64,000 bases of DNA from the NCBI RefSeq assembly GCF_000196795.1, contig NC_014259.1, forward strand, positions 3,844,001-3,908,000. Reading direction: 5' to 3'. Below the pieces are notes generated by a model, which ran no database searches, was not told the DNA's origin, and worked only from the letters and a program-made list of their open reading frames with translations. Below are positions 60,147-64,000 of this stretch, piece by piece (the stretch's first letter is position 1; each line of letters starts with the position of its first letter). The DNA comes from Acinetobacter oleivorans DR1. Its GTDB lineage: Bacteria; Pseudomonadota; Gammaproteobacteria; Pseudomonadales; Moraxellaceae. The translations under genes were made by a program, and so were the position numbers.

Positions 60147-61558
60147 TTAAGAACCTCATTTAACTTCTCGATTAAAGAAGTAATTTCTTTCTCTGATAAA
60201 GCTGCAAAGCCAAAACGAATACAACGATTAGAAGACTCGTTTTGTTTAAACTTATGCTCTGTATCAATGTTGAGTTCTTTTAATTTTATAAGCTGATCTT
60301 GAGTAAATGGTTTCTGGAATTTTACCCATAACGCCATTCCACCCGCGGGTGGTTGTATATGAACACGCTCTGCAAAAACTCTTCTAAACTCAGCTAACGC
60401 ATGGTCTCGGCGTAGTTGATATATTTTTTTCATTTTACGGATGTGTCTTTTAATTTCACCCCGTTGCATTAAATCTGCTAAGGCAAGTTCAGTAATATTA
60501 TTACCTTGACGATCAATCAGTAAAATATCTTCAGTAATCGATTGAATGATTGATGGCGATGCCACGATGTATCCCAAGCGAATACCGGGTGCAAAGACCT
60601 TAGATAATGAACCCACATGAATAACCAACTCAGAATGAGGCAAACTCGCTAAGGGTGGCATAGGCCGACTGTCATAATGGAATTCATGATCATAGTCATC
60701 TTCAATAATATAAAAGCCCCATTTTTTTGAAAGCTCTAAGAGTTGAAGACGGCGATTCATTGGCATCGTGACAGTTGTGGGATATTGATGATGCGGAGTT
60801 GTATAAATGGCAGCAACCGAATGTTCTTTTAAAATACGTTCTAAATCCTCAATGACAATACCTTGTTCATCTAATTTGACACAAACGACCTGAAAACCAT
60901 TTGATTGAAACGCTTTAAAAGCAGATGGATAGTAAAGCTCTTCAACAACGATAACACCCTGCCGATTAGGTAATGCACGAGATGCAAGAAAAATCCCCAT
61001 CTGGCTACCGCGTACAATACAAATCTCACCTGCGGCAACATTCATAAAACGTTCCATCGACAACATTTGTTGTAAGGCTTGTCTTAACTCAGCCATACCT
61101 TGCGGATCACCATATCCCATGTATTGGTTTTGAGTAATCTTAATCAGTGCATGCCGATAGGCGCGTGAAAATAGTTCGTAGGGAATAAGCCGTGGATCTG
61201 GCACACCATCGTTATGTGGATATAAAGCAACTTCTTGAATAGTTGGCTTCTCATTCACTTTTCGCTCAGATATCGACTCTATTTGGAGTTGTTTTTCTGG
61301 CAAAACATCTGCCACAAATGTGCCTTTTCTGGGACGAGTCACAAGCCATCCTTGTGCTTCTAATTCTTCATAGACCGCTTGTACCGTTTTCCGATTAACT
61401 CCTAATTCTTTTGATAGGCTACGAGACCCCGGCAGCATAGTCCCTTGCACCAAACGACCACTTAAAATTTCCTGACTAATCAAGTTAGTAAGCTTTAAAA
61501 AAACTGTTTTTTCTTCTCTTTCATCGATACGAAAATGTACTTGCCAAGGTCTTAGCAT
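60125..61558 (-). CDS. MocR-family PLP-dependent transcription regulator
   Basis: A 477-residue GntR/MocR regulator. A winged helix-turn-helix (about 20-85, with GSRSLSKELGVNRKTVQAVY) is fused to an aminotransferase-fold domain (about 115-470) whose PLP Lys is in HVGSLSK (Lys320). Other fold I blocks are VRGSQMGIFLASRAL and YTTPHHQYP. It is divergent from an aldolase-lyase pair; a perfect inverted repeat lies between. Its last codons overlap the comM-relic terminator, so the C-terminus probably changed when that DNA arrived. Confidence 0.92.
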   Translation of the reverse strand: MLRPWQVHFRIDEREEKTVFLKLTNLISQEILSGRLVQGTMLPGSRSLSKELGVNRKTVQAVYEELEAQGWLVTRPRKGTFVADVLPEKQLQIESISERKVNEKPTIQEVALYPHNDGVPDPRLIPYELFSRAYRHALIKITQNQYMGYGDPQGMAELRQALQQMLSMERFMNVAAGEICIVRGSQMGIFLASRALPNRQGVIVVEELYYPSAFKAFQSNGFQVVCVKLDEQGIVIEDLERILKEHSVAAIYTTPHHQYPTTVTMPMNRRLQLLELSKKWGFYIIEDDYDHEFHYDSRPMPPLASLPHSELVIHVGSLSKVFAPGIRLGYIVASPSIIQSITEDILLIDRQGNNITELALADLMQRGEIKRHIRKMKKIYQLRRDHALAEFRRVFAERVHIQPPAGGMALWVKFQKPFTQDQLIKLKELNIDTEHKFKQNESSNRCIRFGFAALSEKEITSLIEKLNEVLNKRTADS

Positions 61559-61589
61559 ATTTGCCCCATCTGGACCATATAACTTATAA

Positions 61590-61617
61590 CAACTGGATGT
61601 ATTTATTCATCCAGTTG
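61590..61617. promoter_or_regulatory. Inverted-repeat operator of the MocR regulator
   Basis: CAACTGGATG - 8 bp - CATCCAGTTG, a perfect 10-bp palindrome. Further CTGGA half-sites occur at 61570-61574 and 61654-61658, as expected for MocR dimers that bind repeated CTGGA-type boxes. It lies between the regulator start (61558) and the aldolase start (61670). Confidence 0.75.
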
Positions 61618-61669
61618 TTTTCTATTCTGCCTTCACCTACTTAATTTGGTCAACTGGACTGGAGAAAAG

Positions 61670-62446
61670 ATGAAGACTGCTTCTGTAAATAAACAAGAGC
61701 TGATGCAACACGCACAGCAAGACATGCAAAAGTGGATAAGCGACTCAAATTTAACTGATCGCCAAAAGCTTGCTCTCACTTGTCGTATTTTATTTGATCA
61801 TGGCCATGATGCTGGTTTAGCAGGCCAAATTACTTGTCGTAGTGAAAGTAAAGAATCCTTTATTACCCAACGTTTTGGTTTAGGTTTTGATGAAATTACT
61901 GCCTCAAACTTGCTTGAGGTGAATCAAGACTTAGAACCTATCCATCAAGAAGGTATGGCAAACCCAGCCAACCGTTTTCATACATGGATTTATAAAGAAC
62001 ACCCAGAGGTGAACTGCATTATCCATACGCATCCGACTCATGTAGCGGCTCTTTCCATGCTTCAAATTCCGCTCATAATTTCTCAAATGGATGTCTGCGC
62101 ACTCTACGAAGATTGCTCATTTGTAGGCCATTGGCCAGGTGTTCCTGTGGGCAATGAAGAAGGTATTTTGATCTCTTCTGCTTTGGGTAAAAACCGTGCT
62201 GTTTTGTTATCTCACCATGGTCAACTGGTCACAGGAAAAACCATTGAAGAAGCATGTAACTTGGCTCTTTTAATTGAACGCGCAGCTCAACTGCAACTTT
62301 TAGCCATGTCGGCCGGGCAAATTCAGCCGATCCCACACGATTTAGCTACAGAAGCTCATGACTGGGTATCTACCGATAAACGTAACAAAGTGAACTTTGC
62401 TTACTACGCACGTAAAGCTTTGAAAAAACATTCTGACTGTATTTAA
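61670..62446 (+). CDS. Class II aldolase/adducin-family protein
   Basis: A 258-residue class II aldolase fold. From the ATG at 61670, with GGAG five bases before it, the zinc-binding residues are His119 and His121 (HTHP) and His182/183 (SHHG). The Glu that family aldolases carry in the SSE-WRFH block is replaced by Ala100 (NPANRFH). It may therefore act as a decarboxylase, dehydratase or epimerase-like enzyme rather than a canonical aldolase. A start 8 codons upstream is open but lacks a ribosome site. It is 15 bp before the DapA-like gene. Confidence 0.85.
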   Translation: MKTASVNKQELMQHAQQDMQKWISDSNLTDRQKLALTCRILFDHGHDAGLAGQITCRSESKESFITQRFGLGFDEITASNLLEVNQDLEPIHQEGMANPANRFHTWIYKEHPEVNCIIHTHPTHVAALSMLQIPLIISQMDVCALYEDCSFVGHWPGVPVGNEEGILISSALGKNRAVLLSHHGQLVTGKTIEEACNLALLIERAAQLQLLAMSAGQIQPIPHDLATEAHDWVSTDKRNKVNFAYYARKALKKHSDCI

Positions 62447-62461
62447 AAAGAGATTTCGACC

Positions 62462-63340
62462 ATGAAACTAAACGGCATTATTGGCTACCCTGTTACTCCT
62501 TTTTCTGATGACAACACAATTAATCTTCCTGTTTTAAAACAGATGCTGGATTTGCTTATTGAAAACGGCTGCGATGCAATTGCGCCTTTAGGCAGTACTG
62601 GCGAAAGTGCTTATCTTGAATGGGATGAGTGGTGTTTAGTCGCTAAAACTTCAATTGAAAGCATTAATAAACGTGTACCTGTCATTATTGGAATTTCAGA
62701 ACTCACGACGGATCAAGCCATCAAAAAAGCGCAAATCGCAGAAGGCTATGGTGCAGATGCACTTATGGTGATTCCTGTATCTTATTGGAAGCTAACAGAC
62801 CAAGAGATTTTTGAATATTATCAAGCGATTGCACAAGCGACGACTTTACCGATTATGATTTATAACAACCCTGCAACTAGCGGTGTTGATATGTCTCCAG
62901 AATTAATCGTGCGCATGTTTAACAACATTGCAAATATTACGATGGTGAAAGAAAGCAGCGGTGACATTCAGCGCATGCATAAAATTCAAGAACTCTCAAA
63001 AGGAGAACTTCCGTTTTATAACGGCTGCAACCCTCTAGCTTTAGAAGCTTTATGTGCTGGAGCAAGTGGTTGGTGTACAGCAGCACCAAATCTGTTAGGT
63101 CAGCTACCTCAACAGCTTATTCAGCACGTCAAAAATGGTGATTTAAGTCAGGCCCAAAAGTCATTTTACCAACAACTTCCTCTACTACGCTTTATCGTAA
63201 ATGGTGGATTACCAAAAACAATTAAAGCAGGTTTGCAACTACAAGGTATTGCTGCGGGTTCACCACGCAAGCCACTGTTTAAAGCTACAGATATTGAACT
63301 TAACCAGTTAAAACAGCTACTTTCTGAAATAGAAAACTAA
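62462..63340 (+). CDS. DapA-like lyase (dihydrodipicolinate synthase family)
   Basis: A 292-residue class I Schiff-base lyase/aldolase. The family residues are present: GSTGES (44-49), the catalytic Tyr134 (IMIYNNPATSG) and the Schiff-base Lys163 (MVKESSGD). It is not placed with lysine genes, and GSTGE in place of GTTGE suggests a substrate other than aspartate semialdehyde, for example a keto-sugar acid or a hydroxy-oxo acid. Cotranscribed with the class II aldolase-like gene. A symmetrical terminator follows. Confidence 0.9.
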   Translation: MKLNGIIGYPVTPFSDDNTINLPVLKQMLDLLIENGCDAIAPLGSTGESAYLEWDEWCLVAKTSIESINKRVPVIIGISELTTDQAIKKAQIAEGYGADALMVIPVSYWKLTDQEIFEYYQAIAQATTLPIMIYNNPATSGVDMSPELIVRMFNNIANITMVKESSGDIQRMHKIQELSKGELPFYNGCNPLALEALCAGASGWCTAAPNLLGQLPQQLIQHVKNGDLSQAQKSFYQQLPLLRFIVNGGLPKTIKAGLQLQGIAAGSPRKPLFKATDIELNQLKQLLSEIEN

Positions 63341-63341
63341 T

Positions 63342-63371
63342 AAAAAAGCGGGTCAATAAACCCGCTTTTTT
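63342..63371. terminator. Bidirectional terminator between the lyase and the porin
   Basis: AAAAAGCGGGT-CAATAA-ACCCGCTTTTT (6-bp GC-rich core) lies between two converging genes. Confidence 0.9.
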
Positions 63372-63382
63372 ACAGCATATAC

Positions 63383-64000
63383 TTAGAATGTTTTAGTTAA
63401 ACTAAACACTAAACCTGTGTCGTAAGGTTTTTTCTGAGCATCAGTCATACCAGAAGTACTAATGTCTGTACCAACTACATCTAGCTCAGCAACAATACCC
63501 AAAATGTTATAGTTTACGCCGACTTTATAATCGATATAGCTATCGTCTTCACCTGGTCCACCCGCAACTACAAGTAAAGAGTCTTTATTTTTGAGCTTGT
63601 TATAACCAACTGAAGCAAGGCCTGTGAATCCTGTATCTGCAATTGGTGCTGAATAGCCAATGTTAAAATACCAGAACTCATCAGAGTGCCCCCAATAATC
63701 ATCTGAGTAGCTTACACCCACACTAAGCGCATCACCTTTAAATAAAGAATCAGCAAAAGTTAATTTTCCGTAAAATTCGTTAAAGTCAAAACCAGTATCC
63801 CCATTGTATGGGTTAGTAAATTTTGAGTCAGAACCAATATAGCCGTAATGAATTACACCCACGTCATAAGTCGGTGCCAGCTTATCTGACAGTTTTAAGG
63901 TATTGGTATAACCTAATGAGATATCAGTTTCAGTTGAAACACCTGGTGTATTAAAGTCAACGCTTGAACCCCAAAGCGCAACATAAGCACCCGACTTATG
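63383..64000 (-). CDS. TorF-family putative porin (5' end cut off by window)
   Basis: The visible 205 C-terminal residues are a beta-rich outer-membrane protein ending with the Phe that is typical of beta-barrels (SLTKTF). Alternating aromatic/hydrophobic strands are seen, for example SGAYVALWGSSVDF, GYNKLKNKDSL and VGVNYNILGIVAELDVVG. This matches the TorF family of small putative porins. The substrate is unknown. It is convergent with the DapA-like gene, so it is not in that operon, though it could serve the same uptake pathway. Confidence 0.8.
   Translation of the reverse strand, partial: HKSGAYVALWGSSVDFNTPGVSTETDISLGYTNTLKLSDKLAPTYDVGVIHYGYIGSDSKFTNPYNGDTGFDFNEFYGKLTFADSLFKGDALSVGVSYSDDYWGHSDEFWYFNIGYSAPIADTGFTGLASVGYNKLKNKDSLLVVAGGPGEDDSYIDYKVGVNYNILGIVAELDVVGTDISTSGMTDAQKKPYDTGLVFSLTKTF

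Noticed and set aside
60125..60150. Working terminator of the FMN reductase at the relic
   Set aside because: The stem has two mismatches and lies within the MocR coding end; I treat it as a decayed copy, though some activity is possible.

Overview
The window is an uninterrupted stretch of core chromosome from an Acinetobacter, most likely of the A. baumannii/calcoaceticus complex. The evidence is the AT-rich composition, EF-Tu, H-NS and DksA proteins of Acinetobacter type, and a gene order I recognise from A. baumannii chromosomes: hns, pbpG, gacA, a DNA adenine methyltransferase gene inside the riboflavin genes, and comM. I see no insertion sequence, prophage, integron or CRISPR array. The species call is inference from gene content, not a database match.

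Layout. 1-2463 (minus) is the conserved tRNA-Thr/Tyr/Gly/Thr - tuf - tRNA-Trp - secE transcription unit. 2493-10052 (minus) holds trpE, gph, a membrane-anchored FHA protein, the type II secretion genes gspD-gspC-gspN, and hns. 10247-16479 (minus) holds a thioesterase gene, then hemY-hemX-hemD-hemC and the AlgR/AlgZ-like two-component pair. The sensor gene overlaps the divergent argH head to head. 16470-27071 carries argH, yggX, a candidate small RNA, phoU, a TolC-type channel, an EamA exporter with its TetR regulator, a lipoprotein, a TPP riboswitch with thiC, then nudF and cpdA. 27283-33880 carries dksA-gluQRS, ftsW, a frameshifted murD and the Fe(II) uptake operon feoA-feoB plus a small Cys-rich membrane protein, behind a likely Fur site. 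34024-43665 (mostly plus) carries xerD-dsbC, hom-thrC, pbpG (minus) and a regulatory run gacA-pilS-pilR. 43668-48712 (minus) carries an S41 protease, gpmI and lptG-lptF. 48856-57288 carries pepA-holC with a coiled-coil protein, then nrdR-ribD-DNA methyltransferase-ribE, and amtB/glnK with a clear sigma-54 promoter. 57567-64000 carries ubiK, comM, an FMN reductase bracketed by two copies of the comM 3' end, a MocR-type regulator divergent from a class II aldolase plus DapA-like lyase pair, and a partial TorF-type porin.

Most genes are housekeeping. The parts most worth a second look are: the comM-tail duplication around the FMN reductase; the MocR-controlled aldolase/lyase cluster with a perfect inverted-repeat operator; a candidate intergenic sRNA with a hexa-C terminator loop; the adenine methyltransferase translationally coupled to ribD; the one-base frameshift in the essential gene murD; and a tail-anchored FHA protein in the secretion operon. 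Translation starts were refined where Shine-Dalgarno or promoter positions decide them (phoU TTG, gacA TTG, hom GTG, cpdA GTG, feoA GTG, algZ ATG).
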